Positions 50,311 through 58,976 of a stretch of DNA of 64,000 bases are shown here, piece by piece; the first letter of the stretch is position 1; each line of letters starts with the position of its first letter. This stretch comes from Chryseobacterium arachidis (GTDB taxonomy: Bacteria; Bacteroidota; Bacteroidia; Flavobacteriales; Weeksellaceae). The notes beneath the pieces are model-generated. The model did not search any database, was not told the origin of the DNA, and was given only the letters and a program-made list of their open reading frames with translations. The translations under genes were made by a program, and so were the position numbers. The stretch covers positions 1 to 64,000 of the forward strand of contig NZ_FQUT01000016.1 of NCBI RefSeq assembly GCF_900129245.1, written 5' to 3'.

Positions 50311-52463
50311 TAATCAACAATTTTGAAATCCAATTGCTTCTGAATCAAATTCGCTTTCACCACTTTGATTTGAACCTGATCTCCCAACTGATACTTTTTA
50401 CCATGTCTCATTCCGTACACAGCGTGAGTTTTTGCGTCATACATGTAAGAATCATCAACCAAATCTCTGAGTTTAATTAAACCTTCTGCGCCGTTTTCAG
50501 GAATTTCTACCCAGAAACCAAATTCTGCAACACCGGAAATTACTCCATTGAAAGTTTCACCCAAATGCTTTTCCATAAATTTCACCTGCATGTATTTGAT
50601 GGAATCTCTTTCCGCATCAGCTGCCAATCTTTCCATAGAACTGCAGTGTTTTGCTTTATCTTCAAGCTCCGGTTTGTTGGGAGATTTTCCACCATCCAGG
50701 TAATGCTGCAACAATCGGTGCGCGATCAAGTCCGGATAACGACGGATAGGAGAGGTGAAGTGGCTGTAATAGTCAAATCCAAGACCGTAGTGACCGATCG
50801 GTTCTGTAGAATAAACCGCCTTACTCATGCTTCGCATTGCCAGAGTTTCGATCATATTTTCCTCGCCTTTACCTTTCACATCATGCAATAATTTGTTTAA
50901 AGATTCTGCTACTTTTTTGGTATTGGCAAGATCCATTTTGTATCCGAAAGTGGAAACAAAATCTCTCAAAGATTCCAATTTTGCTGGATCCGGATCGTCG
51001 TGAACCCTGTAAATAAAGGTATTCTGAGTAATATCTCCTTTTTTATTTAATGAAACAAATTCAGACACTTTTTTATTCGCCAACAACATGAATTCTTCGA
51101 TTAAATGGTTGGAATCTTTACTGATCTTGAAATAAACTCCGATTGGTTCGTTGTTTTCATCCAAATTAAAACGAACTTCACTTCTGTCGAAAGTGATCGC
51201 TCCGTTTTTAATTCTTTTCTGACGCATGATTTTGGCTAATCTGTCTAATATAAGGATTTCTTCCTTGAAATCTCCGTCCTTTCCTTCAATTCTTTCCTGA
51301 GCTTCCTCGTAAGTAAATCTTCTGTCGGAGTGAATAACCGTTCTTCCAAACCACTGTTTCTTGATTTCGGCATTATCATTCAATTCAAAAACAGCAGAGA
51401 AAGTGAACTTATCTTCATGCGGACGAAGCGAGCAAACATCATTACTCAAAACTTCCGGAAGCATCGGTACAACGCGGTCTACCAAATACACCGAAGTCGC
51501 TCTCTGATAGGCTTCATCATCCAAAATAGTTCCCGGAACTACATAATGAGAAACGTCCGCAATGTGAACACCAATTTCCCAGTTTCCGTTTTCTAATTTC
51601 CTGATGGACAAGGCATCATCGAAATCTTTTGCATCTTTCGGGTCGATCGTGAACGTTGTAATTCCACGCATATCCCAACGTTTTGCCACTTCTTCGTCAC
51701 TGATACTTGTGTCAATTTTATCGGCATCTCTTTCCACTTCTTCAGGAAATTGATAAGGCAAACCATATTCTGCCAAAATAGAGTGAATTTCCGTTTCATG
51801 CTCTCCGGGAGCACCTAAAACCTGGATAATTTCGCCTTCAGGATTTTTATCTCCCGGTCTCCATTCTGTCATTTTAACGATGACTTTATCACCGTCTTCA
51901 GCACCTCCGAATTTTCCTTTTGGAATAAAAATATCAGTATTGATCGTCTTTTTATCACAAACAACAAATCCGAAATCTTTGTGCGGAACAACTTGTAAAG
52001 TTCCTACAAATTCCGTTCTTGTTCTTTCCAAAACTTCCAAAACAGAACCTTCCATTTTTTTTCCTTTGTAAGTATAAGTTACGATCAGAACTTTATCGCC
52101 TTGCAAAGCATCTTTTACGTTCTTGGAATGAATGAAAATATCATCTTCCATACCTTCTACATTTACGTAGGCGTTACCGGATTGGTTGAAATCGATAATC
52201 CCCGTTAAAGTCCCTTTGATATTAAGATTGATAATATATTTTCCTTTTTCGCTTTCTTTAATCCTTCCATCTCCCTGCAGCTTATGTAAAGCTTGAATAA
52301 CAAGCTCTCTCTGTCTTGGATTTTTATAATCAATTCCTTCTGCAATCTGTTTATAATTATAAACTTTTGTAGAATTTCCACTCATAAATCTAAGGATCAG
52401 TTTTCCAATCTCTCTTAGTTTATGATCATTTTTTTGACTTATATATTTTTTCTTTTTTGCCAT
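50310..52463 (-). CDS. rnr: Ribonuclease R
   Basis: A 717-residue RNase II-family 3'-5' exoribonuclease. N-terminal helix-turn-helix and cold-shock domains (about 20-240), RNB catalytic domain with DPKDAKDFDDALS (D residues binding Mg, about 277-289), and an S1 domain at the C-terminus (NGVISGVAEFGFWVEIPENGAEG, split: GVISGVAEFGFWVEI). RNase R degrades structured RNA, rRNA fragments and acts in quality control. Starts two bases after the TSP3 protein gene's stop, so the two are co-transcribed, an odd pairing. Confidence 0.95.
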   Translation of the reverse strand: MAKKKKYISQKNDHKLREIGKLILRFMSGNSTKVYNYKQIAEGIDYKNPRQRELVIQALHKLQGDGRIKESEKGKYIINLNIKGTLTGIIDFNQSGNAYVNVEGMEDDIFIHSKNVKDALQGDKVLIVTYTYKGKKMEGSVLEVLERTRTEFVGTLQVVPHKDFGFVVCDKKTINTDIFIPKGKFGGAEDGDKVIVKMTEWRPGDKNPEGEIIQVLGAPGEHETEIHSILAEYGLPYQFPEEVERDADKIDTSISDEEVAKRWDMRGITTFTIDPKDAKDFDDALSIRKLENGNWEIGVHIADVSHYVVPGTILDDEAYQRATSVYLVDRVVPMLPEVLSNDVCSLRPHEDKFTFSAVFELNDNAEIKKQWFGRTVIHSDRRFTYEEAQERIEGKDGDFKEEILILDRLAKIMRQKRIKNGAITFDRSEVRFNLDENNEPIGVYFKISKDSNHLIEEFMLLANKKVSEFVSLNKKGDITQNTFIYRVHDDPDPAKLESLRDFVSTFGYKMDLANTKKVAESLNKLLHDVKGKGEENMIETLAMRSMSKAVYSTEPIGHYGLGFDYYSHFTSPIRRYPDLIAHRLLQHYLDGGKSPNKPELEDKAKHCSSMERLAADAERDSIKYMQVKFMEKHLGETFNGVISGVAEFGFWVEIPENGAEGLIKLRDLVDDSYMYDAKTHAVYGMRHGKKYQLGDQVQIKVVKANLIQKQLDFKIVD

Positions 52464-52465
52464 TT

Positions 52466-53494
52466 TTAATTTTTTTTCTGTTCTTTGTTTTCAATAATTA
52501 TCCAATCATTATCAATATACTGATAGATCGTAATAAAAGACCTTCCGTACCAACTATTATTCTCTGTATACAAAGTTTTGACTTCTATTTTATTATCTAA
52601 GTCATTTTTTGAAATCTCAATTGATAATGTACTGTACTTTAAAATATGTTTCTCTTTATGATGTAATTTTGTATACACAATCACATCATTTTCTTTTTTA
52701 TATAGATCCGTAAGTTTAGAATATTTATATTCTCTGTTAATAACGGGTTTTTTCTCAAATTCTACAGATGATCCTTCACCTAAGGTTTTTTTTGCTAAAA
52801 TTATATTTTTCTTCAATCGGTCATAAATTTTTAAAACTGTCTCTTCGTCCCAGAAATTCTCTGTTGTAAAGACAGGAGTCAAAAAATTATAATGCGGCTT
52901 ACAATAATAATCAGTACCGGTAGTTCCGCAAAGATAATACTGTAAGTCGTTGAAAACTACAACATCATTATTGGGCAACAATTTCTCATTCAATTCTTTT
53001 ATAATTTTATCCTTCAGTTTGTCATAATTTACGTTTTTAGATTCATCTATGAAACGTTGTAGCCGATTCTCCCATTCAATAAATTTCTTATCACAATCAT
53101 CCTTCATGCAACCATTCTTATATGGATCTTTTGATTTATACCCAAAAGTCGTAGGACAAGCATCATCATAATCCAAAACTCCGTCTCCATCTGCATCGGG
53201 AATAGGGCAGCCTTTATATTCTGCCAAACCTTTAATTTCCGGACATTCATCATCTTTATCAAAAACCCCATCTTCATCTTTATCACTCCACGGACAGCCT
53301 TTATTTTCAAGAACTCCTGATTCTTTCGGACATTTATCAAGATAAAATAAAACTCCATCTTTATCTTCATCCGAAAGGCAAATCTTTTTATTAAATTCTT
53401 TTCTGCATTTTTTGAAAATACTTTTATCTATTATTTCCTGAGCTTGGAAACAACTTATTATAAAAAGAAATACTCCGATTAATTTTATTTTCAT
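52466..53494 (-). CDS. Secreted thrombospondin type-3 repeat protein
   Basis: A 342-residue protein from the ATG at 53494 (a TTG one codon upstream is not needed). Signal peptide MKIKLIGVFLFIISCFQAQ. Residues about 35-120 carry calcium-binding TSP3-type repeats: DEDKDGVLFYLDKCP, DKDEDGVFDKDDECP, DADGDGVLDYDDACP, a pattern seen in OmpA-like Bacteroidota proteins. The C-terminal 200 residues are not an OmpA/MotB domain and are unrecognised. It probably sits in the periplasm or outer membrane. Confidence 0.8.
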   Translation of the reverse strand: MKIKLIGVFLFIISCFQAQEIIDKSIFKKCRKEFNKKICLSDEDKDGVLFYLDKCPKESGVLENKGCPWSDKDEDGVFDKDDECPEIKGLAEYKGCPIPDADGDGVLDYDDACPTTFGYKSKDPYKNGCMKDDCDKKFIEWENRLQRFIDESKNVNYDKLKDKIIKELNEKLLPNNDVVVFNDLQYYLCGTTGTDYYCKPHYNFLTPVFTTENFWDEETVLKIYDRLKKNIILAKKTLGEGSSVEFEKKPVINREYKYSKLTDLYKKENDVIVYTKLHHKEKHILKYSTLSIEISKNDLDNKIEVKTLYTENNSWYGRSFITIYQYIDNDWIIIENKEQKKN

Positions 53495-53709
53495 CAAATT
53501 TTTAATTCAAATATTTAATAAAACCCAACAATTTTCTTCCAATTATTCTACAACGGAAGTTTTAGTTTTGTATAAATTTAATACAAATATGGAGAAGTGA
53601 GGAGAAAAACCTTGTATTAAATACCTTTTAATATTTCTTCAGGTTAAATGGAAATAACAGAATGGTAAATTCTATTGGACAGTGCAAAGATACAAAATAA
53701 AAAATAAAT

Positions 53710-53738
53710 AAGGCTTGCAAATTGATTCACAAGCCTTT
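53710..53738 (-). terminator. Terminator after rpiB
   Basis: Stem AAGGCTTGTG / CAAGCCTT with an 11-base loop followed on the minus strand by ATTTATTTTTT. It lies seven bases after the rpiB stop. Confidence 0.8.
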
Positions 53739-53744
53739 ATATTT

Positions 53745-54179
53745 TTAGCAAAATGCAATTTTATCAACTCTGTTTTGGTGTCTTCCACCTTCAAAATCGG
53801 TTAACAAAAATTTGTCTGCAATTTCAATCGCCATTTCCTTTGAAATGAATCTCGCAGGAATCGAAATCATATTCGCATCATTGTGCTGTCTTGCCAATGA
53901 AGCAATCTCCGGCATCCAGCAAAGAGCACAACGAATCTTCTGATGTTTGTTAGCCGTGATCTGAACACCGTTTCCGCTTCCGCAGATCAAAATTCCCAAC
54001 TCATTTTCACCATTCTCAACAGATGTTGCGGCAGGGTGAACAAAGTCCGGATAATCCACACTGTCTGTGGAAAACGTACCAAAGTCCTGAATCTCAAATC
54101 TTTCTGAAAGATAGTTCTTAACAATTTCTTTGTACTCGTATCCAGCGTGGTCTGCAGCGATAGCGATTTTTCTTTTCAT
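53745..54179 (-). CDS. rpiB: Ribose 5-phosphate isomerase B
   Basis: A 144-residue RpiB/LacA/LacB-type isomerase from the ATG at 54179 (MKRKIAIAADHAGYEYK); the upstream 12-codon extension is rejected because homologues start here. It interconverts ribose 5-phosphate and ribulose 5-phosphate. ADHAGYEYK and the catalytic Cys in ILICGSGNGVQI, and the phosphate-binding RHQNRVDKI are intact. Its -7 box TAAATTTG at 54224-54217 supports the start. Next to an AT-rich non-coding region with DnaA-like boxes. Confidence 0.92.
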   Translation of the reverse strand: MKRKIAIAADHAGYEYKEIVKNYLSERFEIQDFGTFSTDSVDYPDFVHPAATSVENGENELGILICGSGNGVQITANKHQKIRCALCWMPEIASLARQHNDANMISIPARFISKEMAIEIADKFLLTDFEGGRHQNRVDKIAFC

Positions 54180-54813
54180 AATACTTCTTTTAGCCTTTAT
54201 TAGATTTATTTCCACACAAATTTAAGTATAATGTGGATAAGTCTTAAATTTTTGCGAATTAATTGTGAAAACGCTTGTGAGTAACTGTTGAAAAAACTCC
54301 TAAAAATAAAGTTTCGTAACATTAGAAAATTTTGTAATGAAAATCTGCTCCAAAAAATCCAAGATTTTTTTTCACAAAGTTTTCGGGGATAATTCTATAC
54401 TTTTTCCATAAATAGGTTATTAAGAAACAAACCTGGGGAAAAGTTATCCATAATTGTTGATAACCATAATAAATTTCATATTTACAACAGATTATAATGT
54501 ATATAAATTGTGAATTACATAAAAATTAAATGTAAAAAAGTATTTCGATTAAATTTATCCCCGAAATAACAAACACTTAACAACATTATCATTTTTCTTT
54601 TTTTAAAGAGAAGAAAATATGTTGATTGATGAATGGGAGAGTGCGGGAAACTTTTTGAAAACTTTTCAAAGCTTGCTTCGGTCTGAAAATTTTAAAATCT
54701 TACATTTGTGAAACGAAAATCGAAAGAAATATATGAAATCGACCTGCCCGAATTTTTTTGCGCATCTTCAATGAAAAGTCGATTCCATGTGACCGAGAAA
54801 AATAAATGTACAT
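54180..54813. other. AT-rich non-coding region with DnaA-box-like sites (candidate origin)
   Basis: A 634-base gene-free region. DnaA-like nonamers: TTATCCACA on the minus strand (54232-54240, perfect consensus); TTACTCACA (54276-54284, minus); TTATCCCCG (54384-54392, minus); TTATCCATA (54444-54452, plus); TTATCAACA (54455-54463, minus); TTATCCCCG (54555-54563, plus). TTTCGGGGATAA (54381-54392) and TTATCCCCGAAA (54555-54566) form an exact 12-bp inverted pair enclosing an AT-rich stretch. Two parS palindromes lie 4.4-6.3 kb to the right. The base pattern is seen; function as oriC is inference, and the strand bias of flanking genes does not show a switch here. Confidence 0.5.
54701..54708 (+). 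promoter_or_regulatory. -7 element of pgk
   Basis: TACATTTG matches TAnnTTTG, about 105 bases before pgk. A -33 TTG is not found at the expected distance. The resulting 5' leader is long and contains CGACCTGCCCG and a partial inverted repeat ATGAAATCGAC / GTCGATTCCAT (54734-54789). Confidence 0.4.
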
Positions 54814-56004
54814 ATGAAAACAATCAATGATTTCAATTTTAATGAAAAGAAGGCTCTTGTAAGAGTGGATTTCAATGTTCCTCAGGACGACCAGCTGAAA
54901 GTTACAGATAACACGAGAATAGTGGCTGTAAAACCGACAGTGGATAAAATCCTTAAAGACGGTGGTTCCGTAATCTTAATGGCTCACCTGGGAAGACCTA
55001 AAGGTGAGGTGAAAGATGAATTTTCACTTAAGCATATCATAGATGAAGTTTCTGATGTTTTAGGACAAGAAGTAAAGTTTGTTGACGAATGTATTGGAGA
55101 AAAGGCTGAAAAAGCTGCTTCTGACCTTAAGCCGGGTGAAATTCTTTTGTTGGAAAATCTACGTTTTCATAACGAAGAGGAGAAAGGAGATGAGGGTTTT
55201 GCTGAGCAACTTTCTAAATTAGCCGATGCTTATGTGAATGATGCTTTCGGTACGGCTCACAGAGCACATGCTTCAACGGCTGTAATTGCTAAGTTTTTTC
55301 CTTCGACTAAATTTTTCGGTTTATTGATGGCTAAAGAACTTCAGGCAATTGATAAAGTTTTAAAATCCGGCGAACGTCCTGTTACAGCGATACTTGGTGG
55401 ATCGAAAGTTTCAACTAAAATTACCATTATAGAAAATATTCTTCCAGCGGTAGATAATTTGATTATCGGTGGTGGGATGGCATTTACTTTTATTAAAGCC
55501 CTTGGTGGAAAGATTGGAACTTCTTTGGTTGAAGAAGATAAATTACCTTTAGCTCTTGAAATTTTAGGAAAAGCAAAAGAACATAATGTAAAAGTTTATC
55601 TTCCATCTGATACAATCATTGCTGAAAGTTTCAGTAACGATGCAGAGAGAAAAGAAGCAAATATCTATGAAATTCCCGAAGGATGGATGGGATTGGATGC
55701 TGGTCCAAAATCAAGAGATCAGTTTAATGATGTGCTGCTGGATTCAAGAACAATTCTTTGGAACGGACCGATCGGAGTTTTCGAAATGTCGAACTTTGCT
55801 GCCGGAACGATTGCTCTTGGCGAAAGCATTGCTGAAGCTACAAAATTGGGAGCTTTCTCTTTAGTTGGAGGAGGTGATAGTGTTGCTTTTGTTAAGCAAT
55901 TTGGTTATGGTGAAAAAGTAAGTTATGTTTCTACCGGTGGTGGAGCAATGCTTGAAAGTTTGGAAGGTTTGGAACTTCCGGGAGTTGCTGCGATCAATAA
56001 TTAA
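54814..56004 (+). CDS. pgk: Phosphoglycerate kinase
   Basis: A 396-residue monomeric glycolytic enzyme converting 1,3-bisphosphoglycerate and ADP to 3-phosphoglycerate and ATP. RVDFNVPQD (substrate Arg/Asp), HLGRPKG, GTAHRAHAST, GGSKVSTKI and the nucleotide-binding GGGDSVAFVKQFG near the C-terminus are intact. Terminated by a clear hairpin. The only plus-strand gene of the 44.8-64 kb part. Confidence 0.97.
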   Translation: MKTINDFNFNEKKALVRVDFNVPQDDQLKVTDNTRIVAVKPTVDKILKDGGSVILMAHLGRPKGEVKDEFSLKHIIDEVSDVLGQEVKFVDECIGEKAEKAASDLKPGEILLLENLRFHNEEEKGDEGFAEQLSKLADAYVNDAFGTAHRAHASTAVIAKFFPSTKFFGLLMAKELQAIDKVLKSGERPVTAILGGSKVSTKITIIENILPAVDNLIIGGGMAFTFIKALGGKIGTSLVEEDKLPLALEILGKAKEHNVKVYLPSDTIIAESFSNDAERKEANIYEIPEGWMGLDAGPKSRDQFNDVLLDSRTILWNGPIGVFEMSNFAAGTIALGESIAEATKLGAFSLVGGGDSVAFVKQFGYGEKVSYVSTGGGAMLESLEGLELPGVAAINN

Positions 56005-56024
56005 ATCTGAAGTTTTATATAAAT

Positions 56025-56051
56025 AAAGGGACCCAAATCGAGTCCCTTTTT
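56025..56051 (+). terminator. Terminator after pgk
   Basis: Stem AAAGGGAC / GTCCCTTT with a 10-base loop followed by T residues. It may also serve the converging tailspike-like gene. Confidence 0.8.
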
Positions 56052-56053
56052 AT

Positions 56054-57820
56054 TTAATATTCTACTACTAAGAATACTTTTACACCAAAAGTTTGGCTCC
56101 AAGACCCTATACTTTCTACTTCAATATGAATTTGATCATTATTTGCTAAGAAATAACCTCGCTTATCCAATAATTCCAATTTATTTTCAATGTTTAAAAT
56201 TCCTGAAGCCAATTCAATTGATTTGTCGGTATTATAAACTTTTACATTATAAATTAAACCTCCATAACCTCCTGGCCAAGCCTTGTCGAAAATAATTTTA
56301 ATTGAATGAATAGGTACATCTGGAATATCAAAAGATACAAGCTCTTTATAACCCGTAGTATTTGGACCTAAATCTACATAAACTCTATCTTGCACAATTC
56401 CAGTTGTTTCTGTACGATTATTGCGATGCCCTTTTGAGATAATTTTTTTACTTATTTTATAATAATCATTATTTAAGAAAAATGTATCTCTACCAAATGG
56501 CCTGTAATATGAGTTCAATCCACAATTTTCAAAAGTGTAAATTGGATAACCTCCGGTATTAGTTACTTCATTACATACTCCATTATTAATTAAGTCAAGA
56601 TCAGGACAAGTATTAATGAATTTAATCTTTGCTGGAGATAAATATGAACTTGAATTTGTTATCTCGTGTCTAAATCTAAAGTTTTCAAAATTTGAGCAAT
56701 TATCAAAAATAAATTGACCTTTTCCTTTTAAATCCATTGCGAAAGTTGAAGGATTAAGATTGTATCCTCCCATTCCACAATTATCGAATTTTGCTGAGAA
56801 TTCAACATCATTATGATTAATCTTAATAAGTTGTGTATTGTTTCTCAATTCGAATCTAACACCATACATTTGTAGATTGGGTTTATTACCTTGTCCAAAG
56901 AGATCCGGATTTGCAAGGCTATTTACGTTGATTATAACATTTTCTGTGATGTCATTACTGATAATTGAACCTTGGAAATATGATATAGTAAGACCTGCAT
57001 AGAAGTCAAATATTGTTCCAGATATGGCTTCAATATCAGTTCCATAGAATCTCCAATTTACTGCTTGTGGATTATTAAGTTTAAATAGAAGAGAATTTTC
57101 TCGAGAATTTTTTATTTTGCAATCTCTAAATGTAATCTCTGACATCATTGTGTTTCCTGACACATCAAGAATTGTTTTAAAATTTTTGAAATAACAAGAG
57201 TTAAAGATAAGCGATTGAGCATTACCTCGATCAGTCACATTTGTACTCATAAATGTTTTACCTTCTTTTTCTGAAATAAATGTGATATTACTGAACGTTG
57301 AAAATCCAAATATATCGTAATTATCGAACATTACTAAGTCTGAGTCAGGCTCAAAAAAAATTATTGTGTTTTGATAAGCTTCGCCTTCAATTGTAAATCT
57401 CCCGCCATTAACACCCAAACTGCTATCTATTAATGTGTTATCTACTATAAATCTCCCACTAGGTATTTTTATTTTTAATGGTTCTCTGAATCCAATATGA
57501 TTTTCTGAAAGTTGGTATGCTATTTCAATAGCATAACGTACTAATGCTGTAATATTAGGTGTTCCATTAATATCATTCCGATTGATAAAATGATTTAAAT
57601 TAATTACATTATCATGAAATACGGCTTTGTAATATGTTTCATCTAAATACTCATCCTTGATATAGATTCCATATTTTTCTGTATTAAAAAATGAATCATC
57701 AATAAGAGTTCCATTATGATCTGTTGTTACCTGTTCATAATTTAAGATTTCTCTTGATTTAGGGTTGTGTGTTACTAAAACTTTTGGTGTTGCAGATGTT
57801 GTTGTGTAAATTGTTTCCAT
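56054..57820 (-). CDS. Orphan pectate-lyase-like beta-helix protein (phage tailspike-like)
   Basis: A 588-residue protein from the ATG at 57820 (METIYTTTSATPKV); the TTG 33 bases upstream is rejected. It lacks a signal peptide. Residues about 70-120 carry the pectate-lyase superfamily entry found in phage tailspikes (ITALVRYAIEIAYQLSENH ... LKIKIPSGRFIVDNTLI), residues 130-450 read as a right-handed parallel beta-helix (many short strands with N/D/G turns), and the last 130 residues form a beta-sandwich-like receptor domain. It stands alone between pgk and a methyltransferase gene. Very AT-rich with Asn/Ile/Phe codons; transfer from a phage is plausible. A surface or tail-fibre role is inference. 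Confidence 0.7.
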   Translation of the reverse strand: METIYTTTSATPKVLVTHNPKSREILNYEQVTTDHNGTLIDDSFFNTEKYGIYIKDEYLDETYYKAVFHDNVINLNHFINRNDINGTPNITALVRYAIEIAYQLSENHIGFREPLKIKIPSGRFIVDNTLIDSSLGVNGGRFTIEGEAYQNTIIFFEPDSDLVMFDNYDIFGFSTFSNITFISEKEGKTFMSTNVTDRGNAQSLIFNSCYFKNFKTILDVSGNTMMSEITFRDCKIKNSRENSLLFKLNNPQAVNWRFYGTDIEAISGTIFDFYAGLTISYFQGSIISNDITENVIINVNSLANPDLFGQGNKPNLQMYGVRFELRNNTQLIKINHNDVEFSAKFDNCGMGGYNLNPSTFAMDLKGKGQFIFDNCSNFENFRFRHEITNSSSYLSPAKIKFINTCPDLDLINNGVCNEVTNTGGYPIYTFENCGLNSYYRPFGRDTFFLNNDYYKISKKIISKGHRNNRTETTGIVQDRVYVDLGPNTTGYKELVSFDIPDVPIHSIKIIFDKAWPGGYGGLIYNVKVYNTDKSIELASGILNIENKLELLDKRGYFLANNDQIHIEVESIGSWSQTFGVKVFLVVEY

Positions 57821-57953
57821 GAAGAAATATCTTTTGATTTTTATCTTAAGCAAAAATAATTATTGAGTACGTCAGAACTTGTCGTAATAAAATTTCCGTT
57901 TTGATAAAATATTTCTGAAGAAAGTTATTAAGTAGAGGAGAGCTGAAAAAAAT

Positions 57954-57981
57954 AAAACCCGGAAAATTTTCCCGAGTTTTT
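57954..57981 (-). terminator. Hairpin after the methyltransferase gene
   Basis: On the minus strand the stem AAAACTCGGGAAAA / TTTTCCGGGTTTT is imperfect in the centre and followed by ATTTTTTTC. Lies 60 bases beyond the stop of the methyltransferase. Confidence 0.5.
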
Positions 57982-58040
57982 GCTTTTTAATCTAAAAATA
58001 CTAAAAATTGACCTTCAGAAATAGGTCAAAATTCTATTTT

Positions 58041-58862
58041 CTACTTTTTTTCGATAATGTATATCAAACTTGAAAATTCGTTAGAAAAAAGGGCTTTTAC
58101 GTTAGAAATCGTTCCGTAGATCGTGGCTTTTAGCCAAAAAAGAGGAGATTTCTTGTATTTTTCGCTCAACATGGAGATGTAGTACGAATCCAAGACCAAT
58201 GGTTTGATTTTTCTCATTTTCCAATTTGGTTTTTTGGCGATGAGATTTTCCATACCGCTTTTCGAAAAATGATAAATGTGCCTTGGTACATCATAAGCTG
58301 CCCAATATTCTTTATAATGTTTTGCATCGTAAGAAGTAGGGTTGGGAACAGCGATAATTAATAATCCTTTTTCTTTTAATTTACGATTAAAAATATCAAG
58401 CATTTCATCTTGGTTTTCCACATGCTCGAAAACATGCCATAGTGTAATGGCGTCAAGACTTTTATCTTCAATAGAATTGATATTATCTAAAATTATTGCT
58501 TTTGAAATTTTACTTTGTGCAGATTTTCTTGCGTCTGCATCAGGCTCAAAACCGAAAGTTTCAAAATCATTTTCTATATATTTTACAAATTCGCCGGCTC
58601 CACACCCATAATCCAAAACTTTTGAACCTTTTTTTATTCTGTCCAAAAGAATTGTTTTTTTATACTGTAAGTTGAATGATTGTAAAAATTTGTAAAGCTT
58701 TTCTTTTAAACTTCCAGAATCCTGATGATGGGAAATATAATCTTCACTTTCATAATATTTAGAAATATTCGATGGAATAGGGGAGGTCTTGAAAACTCCT
58801 TTTGTTTCTGTTTCTTTAATTTCAAATATTTCCTGAGAAAGAAAATGATCTTTTATTTTCAT
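58041..58862 (-). CDS. Class I SAM-dependent methyltransferase (UbiE/ubiquinone-type)
   Basis: A 273-residue protein with an N-terminal 90-residue extension followed by a Methyltransf_11-type domain: motif I VLDYGCGAGEFVKYI (about residue 88), acidic end of strand 2 FGFEPD, then LDAITLWHVFEHVENQDEML. C-terminal helical tail. Similar proteins methylate small molecules or sugars. It lies 114 bases after mnmG on the same strand, with a parS site in that gap. Confidence 0.85.
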   Translation of the reverse strand: MKIKDHFLSQEIFEIKETETKGVFKTSPIPSNISKYYESEDYISHHQDSGSLKEKLYKFLQSFNLQYKKTILLDRIKKGSKVLDYGCGAGEFVKYIENDFETFGFEPDADARKSAQSKISKAIILDNINSIEDKSLDAITLWHVFEHVENQDEMLDIFNRKLKEKGLLIIAVPNPTSYDAKHYKEYWAAYDVPRHIYHFSKSGMENLIAKKPNWKMRKIKPLVLDSYYISMLSEKYKKSPLFWLKATIYGTISNVKALFSNEFSSLIYIIEKK

Positions 58863-58951
58863 TTGATTTGTTTCTTTTAAATTAAAAATTAAGATATTTA
58901 CAGCTTTATAGGAGCTTGTAAATACCTTAATTTTTGCTTTTATTTTATCAA

Positions 58952-58967
58952 TGTTTCACGTGAAACA
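58952..58967. other. parS site 1 (ParB binding)
   Basis: TGTTTCACGTGAAACA, a perfect 16-bp palindrome identical to the consensus parS, set within the longer palindrome 58950-58969. It lies between the methyltransferase and mnmG. ParB loads at such sites, near the origin of replication in most bacteria. Confidence 0.85.
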
Positions 58968-58976
58968 TTTTCAATT

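Noticed and set aside
57821..57853. TTG start 33 bases upstream of the tailspike-like gene
   Set aside because: Adds 11 residues with no support; the ATG at 57820 is a good start.
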